Of a DNA stretch of 64,000 nt, positions 16,711 to 24,964 are shown in pieces. The first letter of the stretch is position 1. Each line of letters starts with the position of its first letter. The DNA is taken from positions 94,998 through 158,997 of the forward strand of contig NZ_JACHBG010000012.1 of assembly GCF_014207095.1 (NCBI RefSeq). The letters run 5' to 3'. A program made the translations under genes and the position numbers. Below the pieces are notes generated by a model, which ran no database searches, was not told the DNA's origin, and worked only from the letters and a program-made list of their open reading frames with translations. The stretch is from Martinezella lusitana. GTDB lineage: Bacteria; Pseudomonadota; Alphaproteobacteria; Rhizobiales; Rhizobiaceae.

Positions 16711-17643
16711 ATGACTATGCGTCGACGCCTCATCCCCGATATCGTCAATCTTCAGGCGTTTGAGTGCGCAGCGCGCCATCAGAATTTTTCGCGCGCCGCC
16801 GAGGAACTCAATCTGACGCAAAGTGCCGTCAGCCGTCAGATCAGCGAACTGGAGCAGCAGACCGGCTTGAAGCTCTTCGAGCGCGTGAGACAGCGCGTCG
16901 TGCTTTCGGAAGCCGGACTTCGGCTGTTGCCGGAGGTCAAGGATCTGCTGCTACGTTCGGAGCGGCTGATGATTGGCGCCGTTGCCGCGGGTCAGATGAA
17001 GCTTTCGCTGAAAGTGGCTACCCTGCCGACCTTTGGCACGCGCTGGCTGGTGCCGCGCCTCGGTCGGTTTCTCGAGGAACACCGCGACGTCGCCGTTACC
17101 GTTGAATCCCGCTCCAAGCCTTTTAATTTCGACGAGGATAATTTCGATCTGGCCATTCATTACGGCCTGCCGGCCTGGGCCGGTGCAGTTGCGACTTTTC
17201 TTTGCAGCGAGACGGTTCTGCCTGTTGCCAGTCGGGCGCTTGCCGCGCGGCTGGATCTGCGTTCGCCGGTGGAACTGGCCGATGCTCCGCTGCTTCATCT
17301 GACGACCCGCCCGAAGCTCTGGGCTCAGTGGTTCGATTTGCAGGATTTGCCGAGCGAGAATGCTTACCCCGGCGCGCGCTTCGACCAGTTTTCCATGATC
17401 ATCTCCGCCTCGATAGCCGGGTTGGGCGTGGCGCTTCTTCCCACCTACCTGATCGAGGAGGAGCTGAGATCAGGCATCCTCCTGCCGTTGTTCGATCTGC
17501 CGATGCCGACGGAGAACAGCTATTACATCGTCATGCCGGAGAAGAAGCAGACGAACGAAACGGCGACATTGTTTCAGAACTGGCTTTTAAACGAGGTCCC
17601 GCCTCGATTGCAGTCAACGACCGAGTTGATTGATAAACTTTAA
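16711..17643 (+). CDS. LysR-family regulator (GcvA-type) divergent from hglS
   Basis: This LysR regulator of about 310 residues has an N-terminal HTH (NLQAFECAARHQNFSRAAEE, TQSAVSRQISELEQQTG) and the effector-binding domain of GcvA-type proteins (TLPTFGTRWLVPRLGRFLEE near 95-115). Two in-frame ATGs, 16711 and 16717, are possible; the second has better spacing from GGA. It is divergent from hglS with about 100 bases between them, where ATTC-N10-GAAT (16635-16652) is a weak dyad. I infer control of hglS and the genes behind it, perhaps in response to 2-aminoadipate or 2-oxoadipate. It could also act on the LLM gene 100 bases downstream on its own strand. Confidence 0.83.
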   Translation: MTMRRRLIPDIVNLQAFECAARHQNFSRAAEELNLTQSAVSRQISELEQQTGLKLFERVRQRVVLSEAGLRLLPEVKDLLLRSERLMIGAVAAGQMKLSLKVATLPTFGTRWLVPRLGRFLEEHRDVAVTVESRSKPFNFDEDNFDLAIHYGLPAWAGAVATFLCSETVLPVASRALAARLDLRSPVELADAPLLHLTTRPKLWAQWFDLQDLPSENAYPGARFDQFSMIISASIAGLGVALLPTYLIEEELRSGILLPLFDLPMPTENSYYIVMPEKKQTNETATLFQNWLLNEVPPRLQSTTELIDKL

Positions 17644-17745
17644 GCTTGAAATTCTTTCTCGCGAGCGTCACACATTGCTCTATTGTGCTGCTGCATCTCC
17701 AGTGCGGGACAGGTGCAAGGTGAACTCGGGGAGGAGCAAGCCATC

Positions 17746-18837
17746 ATGAAGACGCATCCGTTGAAGGGTCCGAACCGGTTGAAGCTCGGCGTTTTTTCCG
17801 CCAATGCGGATGGTGGGCTGGCGATCACCGATGTGCCCGAGCGCTGGACGGCAGGATGGCAGGACAACCTGACGGCGGCACAGATCGCCGACCGCGCCGG
17901 TCTCGAATTTTTCCTGCCGATCGCCCGCTGGCGCGGCTTTGGCGGCAAGAACCGAGTGCGGGAATGGTCGTTCGAGACCTTCACCTGGGCCGCAGCCCTT
18001 TCTGCGGCGACCGATCGCATCGGTCTGTTCATGACGGTACATGTGCCGCTTGTTCATCCGCTCTATGCAGCCAAGTCTCTCGCCACGGTCGATCACATCA
18101 GCCAGGGACGCGCCGGGCTTAATATCGTCTGCGGTTGGAATCCGAAGGAATTCGGCATGTTCGGCGTGCCGCTGGTGGAGAAGGGTTATGACCAGGCGGC
18201 GGAATGGCTCGAGATCGTCGAGAAACTATACGCCTCCGATGAACCGCTCGACTATGCCGGAACCTATTACAATCTGAAGGAAGCCGTCAGCCGGCCGGCG
18301 AGCCTGCAGGCGCCGCGCCCGGTGACGATGAACGCGGCCTTCGGTGGTCCCGGCCGCGACTTCGCCGCGGGCCATTGCGACTACCTCTTCACGACATTTA
18401 CGGAGATCGCCGAGGCCGGAAAGCATGTCGTTGACATAGGCGAGAGGGCGGAAAAGAACGGCAGGAAGGTCGGAGTTTACACGGTATGCCATGTCGTCTG
18501 CCGCGAGACACAGGCGGAAGCCGAGGATTATTACACCCGCTATGCCGTTACCATGGCGGATCATGCCGCTGTCGACCAGCATATGGCGGGCAAGAAGGAA
18601 TTCTCCCAGTCCCACGACCGCGACGCCTATGATCGCTATCGGCAACGCTTTGCCGGCGGGGCGGGAAGCTACCCGTTGATCGGCACGCCTGAGCGAATTG
18701 CCGATGAAATGATCGCGATTGCGGAGCAAGGCTATTCGGGCATTGCCCTCTCATTCGTCAACTACACGCAGGAACTTCCATATTTCTGCGATCGGGTGCT
18801 CCCGCTTCTGAAAAAGGCTGGCCTCCGGGTCGCCTAA
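17746..18837 (+). CDS. LLM-class monooxygenase, RutA-like
   Basis: A 363-residue luciferase-like flavin monooxygenase. Segments such as ARWRGFGGKNRVREWSFETF and TVDHISQGRAGLNIVCGW resemble RutA, the pyrimidine-ring-opening oxygenase, and relatives that cleave C-N bonds or oxidise sulfur compounds. The C-terminal half has LIGTPERIADEMIAIAEQG, normal for the family. The start is ATG 17746 with GGAGGAG upstream; 21 further upstream codons have no family similarity. No other rut genes are nearby, so uracil is unlikely to be the substrate, and I leave the substrate open. It follows the LysR gene on the same strand. Confidence 0.75.
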   Translation: MKTHPLKGPNRLKLGVFSANADGGLAITDVPERWTAGWQDNLTAAQIADRAGLEFFLPIARWRGFGGKNRVREWSFETFTWAAALSAATDRIGLFMTVHVPLVHPLYAAKSLATVDHISQGRAGLNIVCGWNPKEFGMFGVPLVEKGYDQAAEWLEIVEKLYASDEPLDYAGTYYNLKEAVSRPASLQAPRPVTMNAAFGGPGRDFAAGHCDYLFTTFTEIAEAGKHVVDIGERAEKNGRKVGVYTVCHVVCRETQAEAEDYYTRYAVTMADHAAVDQHMAGKKEFSQSHDRDAYDRYRQRFAGGAGSYPLIGTPERIADEMIAIAEQGYSGIALSFVNYTQELPYFCDRVLPLLKKAGLRVA

Positions 18838-19163
18838 CTTGCCAGCTGTAGGGAACCGTCCCATCGCTGCCTTAGTGTCCCGCTGAGCGCTAGCCCGGGC
18901 TCCATGTCCGCTGCAATGAAAACTTGAGCCAAGGGGTTTACAAGCGCGGCGGTGGATGGGATGCTTGCATGTGAAGATGCCGCCTGATTTGCGGTGGCTG
19001 TGGTCTTCACGCGGATGCCTCATTGGCTCCGAGGCACTCTGACTTCGAGTGCCTAACCAAACAAATAAATCCGAGGCCTGATGCGGCGCTAGCTGCATAT
19101 ATGGCTGTTGTCTCGATGCGCCCCGATAATCATTGTGCTGGGCGAAAACAAATGGGTCTATGA
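18838..19163. other. 326-base gap with one perfect hairpin
   Basis: There is no recognisable gene. AGGCACTC (19032-19039) and GAGTGCCT (19047-19054) form an 8-bp stem with a seven-base loop, without a T-run, about 110 bases before the next start codon. It may be a regulatory dyad or leader structure of the exported-protein gene. Confidence 0.45.
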
Positions 19164-19844
19164 ATGGCTTCTGCTGCAAAGCACGCCTTGCTCGGCGTTC
19201 TTGCAACTGTGCTTTCGCTGTCGCAAGCTGGAAGTGCCGGTGCCAATGCCAGTCCTAGTGCCGGTGACTTGATGATCTGGTCGCCGGTGAAGGTTGCACC
19301 CCGCACCTATAAAACCACGGTCGGCTTTCGATTGCCCCTGGCTTGGGATGTGAGCGCGGGTGTCGATCTGGGTCTCGCGGGTGCGATAAATGGAACGATC
19401 CCTCGCGACAGCAGGCTTGCAACCTTCTGGTGGATGGCGGTTGACCACCCGGGGCGTTTTTCGAACTCACCGATGCGTGAAATGGCGCTCCGTGTTGACA
19501 CGCTCAATGGCGCGGGATCGCTGTGTTTTGGCCGCACACATAGCTGGATTGCCTCTGAGGATCTCGATATGCGCTCCTCCCGGTCCTTGAGCCTGAATTA
19601 TGCGGGCGGGCGAAACGAACCGACCTTGATTACCGCGTCGCAGGCCGTAACCGTTGCGGTTCCCTGGACTGGAACGTCCATATCTGCGAGCGGCAACCTC
19701 AAACAGGTTGGTAGCATCTTCTCGAGCGCAGTATCATTCCAGCAGCCGATCGCCCCACACCTCAACTTCTCCGCTTCCTTCACCGATCCGCAGAAGCTCA
19801 CTCCGTCAGGCAATCTTCGCCTGGATTATCGCGTACGATGGTAG
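19164..19844 (+). CDS. exported protein of unknown function, possibly beta-rich envelope protein (226 aa)
   Basis: I do not recognise the family. Residues 1-28 form a signal peptide (ALLGVLATVLSLSQAGSAGA, cleavage near GANA). The rest alternates polar and hydrophobic residues in short strands such as KTTVGFRLPLAWDVSAGVDLG, SLSLNYAGGRN and LNFSASFTDPQK, and ends in a terminal aromatic (LDYRVRW). A C-terminal aromatic after an alternating strand is typical of outer-membrane barrels, so an eight- to ten-strand barrel is possible. The protein stands alone between the LLM gene and the convergent mscS-like gene. Confidence 0.6.
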   Translation: MASAAKHALLGVLATVLSLSQAGSAGANASPSAGDLMIWSPVKVAPRTYKTTVGFRLPLAWDVSAGVDLGLAGAINGTIPRDSRLATFWWMAVDHPGRFSNSPMREMALRVDTLNGAGSLCFGRTHSWIASEDLDMRSSRSLSLNYAGGRNEPTLITASQAVTVAVPWTGTSISASGNLKQVGSIFSSAVSFQQPIAPHLNFSASFTDPQKLTPSGNLRLDYRVRW

Positions 19845-19960
19845 CGGATGCGTAGCGCCATCCAGGTGCTGGCCGGAGAGGTGCTCGGCTCAGGCTCTTG
19901 ATGTTTCGCCTGTCGTCGTCGCAAAATCGCGCAACACTTTTGCGCGACATGCGCCGGCCG

Positions 19961-20770
19961 CTACTTGAGTGCGATATTGGCGGCGGCCAACTGCGCCAGC
20001 AGCTTCGAGATGACGTCCTGGCGGGTAGGCGTCCAGGCCGAAGTGATCGTCCAATAGTCGATCTTCAGTGTAGTCTGGCCAGCGGACAGATCGTCGATAT
20101 AAACGACAGGCGAGGGGGTGGTCTGGACACGTTGATCGGATTTGACCACGTCGAGAATGATTTTGCGCGCGAGTTCGATATCGGAGCCACCGGCGAGGAT
20201 GATCGAAAGCTCCTGGCGGCGGTCGGGCTCGCGGCTGTGATTGACGATCGGCGTGTTCCAAAGGGTAGAATTCGGCGCCATCAGATAGAGGCCGTCCGCG
20301 GTTCTCATTTCCGTTGCGAAAAGACCGATATCCTTGATGAAGCCTTTGACGTTCGTCGTCTCGATGTATTCGCCAACCCGAAACGGCCGCAGGATCAGCA
20401 ACATTATGCCGGCGGCGATATTCTGAAGCGTTCCTTGGAGTGCGAGGCCGATGGCGAGGCCTGCGGCGCCAAGTGCGGCGATGATAGAGGCGGTCTGAAC
20501 GCCGAACTGCCCGAGAACGGTGATGAACACCAGGATCAGCAGGCTATAATGCAGGAGGTTCTGGAAGAAGCTCGCCAGCGTTTCGTCGATGCCGCGGATA
20601 CGCGAGATGACACGGTAGGATGCTCGACTGACGACGCCTGCAAGAATCCAGCCGGCAATCAGCAGGATGAAAGCGCCGAGGATCGAGAAGCCATATTGAA
20701 CCGCAAGCGCGGAGGCCTGATCCAGGGCCGTCCGGGTGGCAATGACGACGCCCGTCGCTTGATCTTCCAT
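19961..20770 (-). CDS. MscS-family small-conductance mechanosensitive channel
   Basis: A 269-residue channel about the size of E. coli MscS (286 aa). It has three N-terminal membrane helices (about 24-50, 70-88, 92-120). The pore helix is Ala/Gly-rich (ALGAAGLAIGLALQGTLQNIAAG, which contains the GLALQG-x4-N motif), and the cytoplasmic beta domain has RPFRVGEYIET. It would release solutes under hypo-osmotic shock. It is convergent with the exported-protein gene and downstream of a diguanylate cyclase on the same strand, with no sign of functional coupling. Confidence 0.9.
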   Translation of the reverse strand: MEDQATGVVIATRTALDQASALAVQYGFSILGAFILLIAGWILAGVVSRASYRVISRIRGIDETLASFFQNLLHYSLLILVFITVLGQFGVQTASIIAALGAAGLAIGLALQGTLQNIAAGIMLLILRPFRVGEYIETTNVKGFIKDIGLFATEMRTADGLYLMAPNSTLWNTPIVNHSREPDRRQELSIILAGGSDIELARKIILDVVKSDQRVQTTPSPVVYIDDLSAGQTTLKIDYWTITSAWTPTRQDVISKLLAQLAAANIALK

Positions 20771-20891
20771 GTAAAAACTCCGTGTGTCCGCAAGGCCAAA
20801 TGAGACGCGGCGGATTTTTGTTCCCGCTTGCCGGATATTTGGCGGCTGGCCTTCCAGTCATTAGCAGGGACAGAAATGCAGGATGTCGACT

Positions 20892-22358
20892 TCAGGCACC
20901 ATGCTTTGCGTGATGCATATCCACCTTGGCTACCGCCGCATGATGGGCCTTCTTGTGCTCGTACATTCCCAGATCGGCCCGTTTCACAGTGGCCTCTATG
21001 GTTTCGCCCTGCAGGCTGGTGGCAACGCCGACCGCGACGCTGAGAGGCGCGCTGGAATAGAACTGATTGTTGATCTTCAGCAGTTCGTTGATGGTGTCGA
21101 CCATGGCGGCCGCTGCCATTTCATCGGCTCCCGGCATAAGAACAGCAAATTCATCGCCGCCGATCCTGGCGGCGTGATTTGGCTGGGACACCACGCTGGA
21201 GAGTACTTCTCCCATGCGCCGCAGCAACGAGTCGCCGGCATCGTGCCCGCTCTCGTCATTGGCCTCCTTCAGACCATTGAGATCGATGACGATGGCAGAG
21301 ACTGGCCGCAAGGATTTGCGTTCCAGCCTGTTGACCTCATCCATGTAGAAGGCGCGATTGTAGAGCCTGGTAAGGACATCGTGCTTGCCGAGATATTCGA
21401 GATAGGCCTCGGCCTTCTTACGCGCGGTAATATCCGTCAGTGCGACCTGAACTAGCGACCAGTCGTGTTCATGGCCCGGGAAGACGGAAAACTGCAACAG
21501 AACGTGGCGTTCGGAGCCATCGAGGGCGTAGTTCAGCACTTCGCGCTGATGGAAGAGGCGGTCGTTCCACAATTCCACGAGCTGACCGCGAAAATGCTTC
21601 TCCATATCGTCGCGGAAGACTTCGCCGATCCGTTGGTGCAAGGTCTGGCGGTCCGGCGCGCAGAACAGATCCAGCGTGGCCTGATTGACGTCGAGCACGC
21701 TGATCTCGCTCATGCATTGCTGCACGAACTCGGGGTGCACGTCGAGGAAGACCTGAAAATCGATGATGCCGCGCTTGCGGATGTCGTCCAACAGGATTTT
21801 GATGCGGCTGAAGTCCTCGACCCAGAGTGAGACCGGCGAATGTTCGAACATTCCCTCCGCGTAGCGGCGCTGGCGTTCCTCCTCGCGCCGTGCTTCCTCG
21901 CGTGCCGTCACGTCTTCTGTTGTCAGCAGCAGGCGGTCCCAGGAGGCCTCGTGTCCCGGCAGGACGACGGCGCGAAGCTGGATATCCAGTCTGCGTCCGC
22001 CCAGCGTGTAGTTGATTGCCGTGCTCGAAAACTCCGTCTTTCCCTCCCAAAGCGCCACCAGCTCATTGACATGGCTTTGAAGCATCTCGCCTCGGAAAAT
22101 ATCGGAAAGCCCGCCAACCAAAGCTTCGAAAGATTGCGCTTCAAACAGATCCAGGGCTTTCGCATTGACGGCGAGGACGCGGATATTCTGCGAGCAGGTC
22201 GCCACGCGGCGCAGATCGGCTAGCAAGAAAGAGCGCAGGTCGCTGACCCCTTCGCTCCGCCAATGTTCGAATTGCTCCTTGATTCCGCTGAAATCCTCCA
22301 GCCACATGGCAACGGGAGCGAGATCGAATATGGTGGAACTAAAATCCTGGGCGTTCAT
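20892..22358 (-). CDS. PAS-PAS-GGDEF diguanylate cyclase
   Basis: A soluble signalling protein of about 488 residues. Two tandem sensor domains of about 130 residues share the pattern AP/SPV-x-x-W-V/L-EDFS-x-IK (near 13-30 and 172-190) and end in TTEDVTARE and ALTDITARKKAE, as PAS-family domains do. A C-terminal GGDEF domain (about 325-480) follows, with the active site RIGGDEFAVLMPG intact, so it should make cyclic di-GMP. The residues before the active site do not give the RxxD inhibitory site, so product inhibition may be absent. There is no EAL domain and no membrane helix. The start is ATG 22358 with AGGGA at proper distance; two upstream ATGs (22361 and 22400) fit less well. Confidence 0.85.
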   Translation of the reverse strand: MNAQDFSSTIFDLAPVAMWLEDFSGIKEQFEHWRSEGVSDLRSFLLADLRRVATCSQNIRVLAVNAKALDLFEAQSFEALVGGLSDIFRGEMLQSHVNELVALWEGKTEFSSTAINYTLGGRRLDIQLRAVVLPGHEASWDRLLLTTEDVTAREEARREEERQRRYAEGMFEHSPVSLWVEDFSRIKILLDDIRKRGIIDFQVFLDVHPEFVQQCMSEISVLDVNQATLDLFCAPDRQTLHQRIGEVFRDDMEKHFRGQLVELWNDRLFHQREVLNYALDGSERHVLLQFSVFPGHEHDWSLVQVALTDITARKKAEAYLEYLGKHDVLTRLYNRAFYMDEVNRLERKSLRPVSAIVIDLNGLKEANDESGHDAGDSLLRRMGEVLSSVVSQPNHAARIGGDEFAVLMPGADEMAAAAMVDTINELLKINNQFYSSAPLSVAVGVATSLQGETIEATVKRADLGMYEHKKAHHAAVAKVDMHHAKHGA

Positions 22359-22559
22359 CATGATTCCCTGTGCCGGTCGGATAGGCGGAATGCAAAACAA
22401 TGGGACCGGCGGTTCGCTAAATTCTGCCTAGCGAATATTCGTAAAACTTGCGTTGATACCGGCTGACTGGTCAAGTCAGGCAGTTGTTCGTAGACTAGTT
22501 TCAATTCATTCTTATTGAAGCTGTGCCAAAAATGGCTCTTTGGTCCTGCCTTGTGGCCA

Positions 22560-23009
22560 TCATGTCTTCAGGAAGCGCTCAAAAGCTTCCAGGGTCTTCT
22601 CGCTGACGTGATGTTCGATGCCCTCGGCGTCGTTTCTCGCGGTGTCGGGATCGACGCCCAGACGGCAGAGGACGGCCTCGACGACTTGATGTCGCCGCCG
22701 CGTCGCCATGGCGAGGCGATGTCCTTCCTCTGTCAGGAAGACGCCGCGGTAAGGGCGCTGGGTAATGAGGTTTTCTTCCGCCAGCCGCTTGAGCATTTTT
22801 GCCACGGTAGGCTGGGTTACCCCGAGCCGCTGCGCGATGTCAGTCTGACGCGCCTCACCGGCATGTTCTATCAGGTCGGCGATGAGCTCGACGTAATCCT
22901 CCATGAGCTCCGTGCGCCGGTCATCGCGGCTTTTCTGAAACGCCTCGACATGCGTCTCGACTTCGGTAGAAGCAAGGCGGCTTTCCGGGGCGGCGGGTGG
23001 TTTCGTCAA
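22560..23009 (-). CDS. mntR: manganese-responsive regulator MntR (DtxR family)
   Basis: A 149-residue DtxR/MntR-type repressor. It has an N-terminal HTH (YVELIADLIEHAGEARQTDIA then GVTQPTVAKMLKRLAEENLI, about 39-80) and a dimerisation/metal domain with the metal-ligand run MATRRRHQVVEAVLCRLGVD and DAEGIEHHVSEKTLEAFERFL. With Mn(II) bound it should repress manganese uptake. The frame starts with TTG at 23007-23009, with GAGGG about 9 bases before it; the nearby ATG is out of frame. mntH ends 106 bases upstream on the same strand. A palindrome matching the one before mntH lies 41-58 bases ahead of this start, pointing to autoregulation. Confidence 0.92.
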   Translation of the reverse strand: MTKPPAAPESRLASTEVETHVEAFQKSRDDRRTELMEDYVELIADLIEHAGEARQTDIAQRLGVTQPTVAKMLKRLAEENLITQRPYRGVFLTEEGHRLAMATRRRHQVVEAVLCRLGVDPDTARNDAEGIEHHVSEKTLEAFERFLKT

Positions 23010-23049
23010 GGCGGCTTACCCTCATGAGATTAAGAGTCGTGTAATGACG

Positions 23050-23067
23050 TTTAGCCTTGACTATAAA
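23050..23067. promoter_or_regulatory. candidate MntR operator upstream of mntR
   Basis: TTTAGCCTTGACTATAAA is an imperfect dyad in the mntH-mntR gap. It shares the TTTAGCC...G.CTATA frame with the perfect palindrome upstream of mntH (read on the minus strand). The paired sites suggest that one regulator, MntR, controls both genes. Confidence 0.55.
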
Positions 23068-23115
23068 GAATGCAACTCCGTTATGAAACTCCGGTCTCCG
23101 ATCCCCAGATATGGA

Positions 23116-24426
23116 TCAGCCGTTGCCGAAGCCGGGGATCGGGATGCCGAAAGTCCGGAGGAGCAGGATCGCGTTCAGGCCGAGAATGACGATCGTTCCA
23201 CCGATTGCCGCGATATCGGTCAGCCTGCCGTTGGCGAAGTTGCCCATGATGGCGCGGTTTCGGGTGAACATGACGAGCGCGATCATCGGAATGGGTAGCG
23301 CGAAGGATAGCACGACCTGGCTATAGACGAGCGCTTCCGTGGTGTTGACGCCTATGAGGACGACGACGAATGCCGGGAGCATCGTCACGAGACGGCGTAT
23401 CCAGACGGGAATGCGGAAGCCGACGAAGCCTTGCATGATCATCTGCCCGGCCATGGTGCCGACTGCCGACGACGAGATGCCGGAAGCCATGAGGGAGATC
23501 AGGAAGATGCTTGCCGCCGCCCCGCCGAGCAGAGGTGTGAGGGTGTGATAGGCGCTTTCGATCTCTGCGACATCGGAATGGCCCGCATGGAAGGCGGCCG
23601 ATGCCATGATCACCATGGCCATATTCACAGCTCCGGCGACGGCGAGCGCAATCACGCATTCCCAATTCGAAAAGAAGACGAGTTTCCGGCGCTCATTGTC
23701 GTTGCGGCCCGGAGCGCGATGTTGAGTGAGGCCGGAGTGCAGATAGACTGCGTGCGGCATGACTGTTGCGCCGATGATGCCGACTGCGATGGTCAGGGCC
23801 GTAGAATCCGGGATCGACGGCAGGATCGTGCCGAGAGCTGCCTGGCCCCAGGCAACGGGAGCAATGAACATCTCGGCGATGTAGCAAAGGCTGATGATGG
23901 CAACCAGGCCGCCGATGATCAATTCCATGGGTCGAAAGCCGCGCTTCTCCATCAACAGCACGCCATAGGTCACCACTGCGGTGACCGTCATACCGGCGAT
24001 GAGCGGCATCTGGAAGAGGAGCGAGAGGCCGATTGCGCCACCCAGGAATTCTGCAAGGTCCGTCGCCATCGCAGCGATTTCACTGACGACCCACATTGTA
24101 TAACGGACGGGCGCTGAAAATTCGTCACGACAGAGCTCTGCAAGATTGCGGCCGGTGACGATGCCAAGTTTTGCCGAAAGCGCCTGAAAGAGCATGGCGA
24201 TAAGGTTCGCCACCAACACGACCCAAAGTAGAGAATAGCCGTAACCGGAGCCCGCCTGGATATTTGTCGCGAAATTGCCTGGATCCATGTAGGCAATGGA
24301 AGCAATGACCGCCGGGCCTGCGAAAAGAAGGGCGGATCGGAACCCACGGCGCCTGCCGGCCAGAACTTCGCGAATCTGCGTATCCGTACGTTCCGACAGG
24401 GTCTGCCGGGCAATCGAGTCTGTCAT
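23116..24426 (-). CDS. mntH: Nramp-family Mn(II)/H+ symporter MntH
   Basis: A 436-residue Nramp transporter with 11-12 membrane helices that imports Mn(II). The metal-binding DPGN of helix 1 is present (AYMDPGNFATNIQAG near 45-60), as is the helix 6 MPH motif (VMPHAVYLHSGLTQHRA near 222-238). The order and length match bacterial MntH. A perfect palindrome (TAGCCCGGGCTA) lies 30-41 bases upstream of the start, and mntR follows on the same strand. Confidence 0.95.
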   Translation of the reverse strand: MTDSIARQTLSERTDTQIREVLAGRRRGFRSALLFAGPAVIASIAYMDPGNFATNIQAGSGYGYSLLWVVLVANLIAMLFQALSAKLGIVTGRNLAELCRDEFSAPVRYTMWVVSEIAAMATDLAEFLGGAIGLSLLFQMPLIAGMTVTAVVTYGVLLMEKRGFRPMELIIGGLVAIISLCYIAEMFIAPVAWGQAALGTILPSIPDSTALTIAVGIIGATVMPHAVYLHSGLTQHRAPGRNDNERRKLVFFSNWECVIALAVAGAVNMAMVIMASAAFHAGHSDVAEIESAYHTLTPLLGGAAASIFLISLMASGISSSAVGTMAGQMIMQGFVGFRIPVWIRRLVTMLPAFVVVLIGVNTTEALVYSQVVLSFALPIPMIALVMFTRNRAIMGNFANGRLTDIAAIGGTIVILGLNAILLLRTFGIPIPGFGNG

Positions 24427-24450
24427 GGGGCCTCTCCAGCTCGCTGCAAA

Positions 24451-24472
24451 AAATATAGCCCGGGCTAAATTT
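24451..24472. promoter_or_regulatory. candidate MntR operator upstream of mntH
   Basis: The core TAGCCCGGGCTA (24456-24467) is a perfect 12-base palindrome. With its AT-rich flanks it extends to 22 bases with a single mismatched pair (24455/24468). It lies 25-46 bases before the mntH start, where it would cover a promoter or 5' leader. Confidence 0.65.
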
Positions 24473-24597
24473 ATGTCAATATACCATTATTGAGAGTTGG
24501 TGCTAATCCCTGCTGGCCGATGGCCGCCTGCGACAAGAAGCGAGTGCCTCATCTTCGTGTACGGGTGAATACGAGGGGTTCTGGTTGGGGTGGAGGG

Positions 24598-24803
24598 AAA
24601 TATATTGATCTTCCTCAAGGTTGTTGTTGTGTTATGTGGCATCTAAAAGTATAAATTCATCGCAATTTGCTCTTGTGTTTAAACGTAAAGATTGAGAGTG
24701 AAGTATTGCTTCAATCAATGATTATATATGACGATATTATTAGAATATAATATTTATGTCATATTTAAAAATTGTGTAATATTTAGTTAAATTAACCGAT
24801 TTG
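24598..24803. other. strongly AT-rich segment upstream of a chemoreceptor gene
   Basis: About 200 bases here are much richer in A and T than the rest of the window, with runs such as TTAGAATATAATATTTATG. The segment lies 160-370 bases before the chemoreceptor start and has no open frame of note. It may hold promoters, bind a xenogeneic-silencer-like protein (MucR/Ros type in rhizobia), or mark a recombination joint. Confidence 0.5.
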
Positions 24804-24964
24804 TCAGCCAGTTATGTTTTTGTTGCTTTGCAGCGCCATTGGTGGTGAGCAGGACGCTCTTTATCTGCGATGCTCCCGACTCCCCCACGGCAGGCAATCA
24901 TTGGCGCGGACGCACTCTGCGGCGTGCACGCGATTGTCGGCTCTTCACCGAGAGCAGGCAAATC

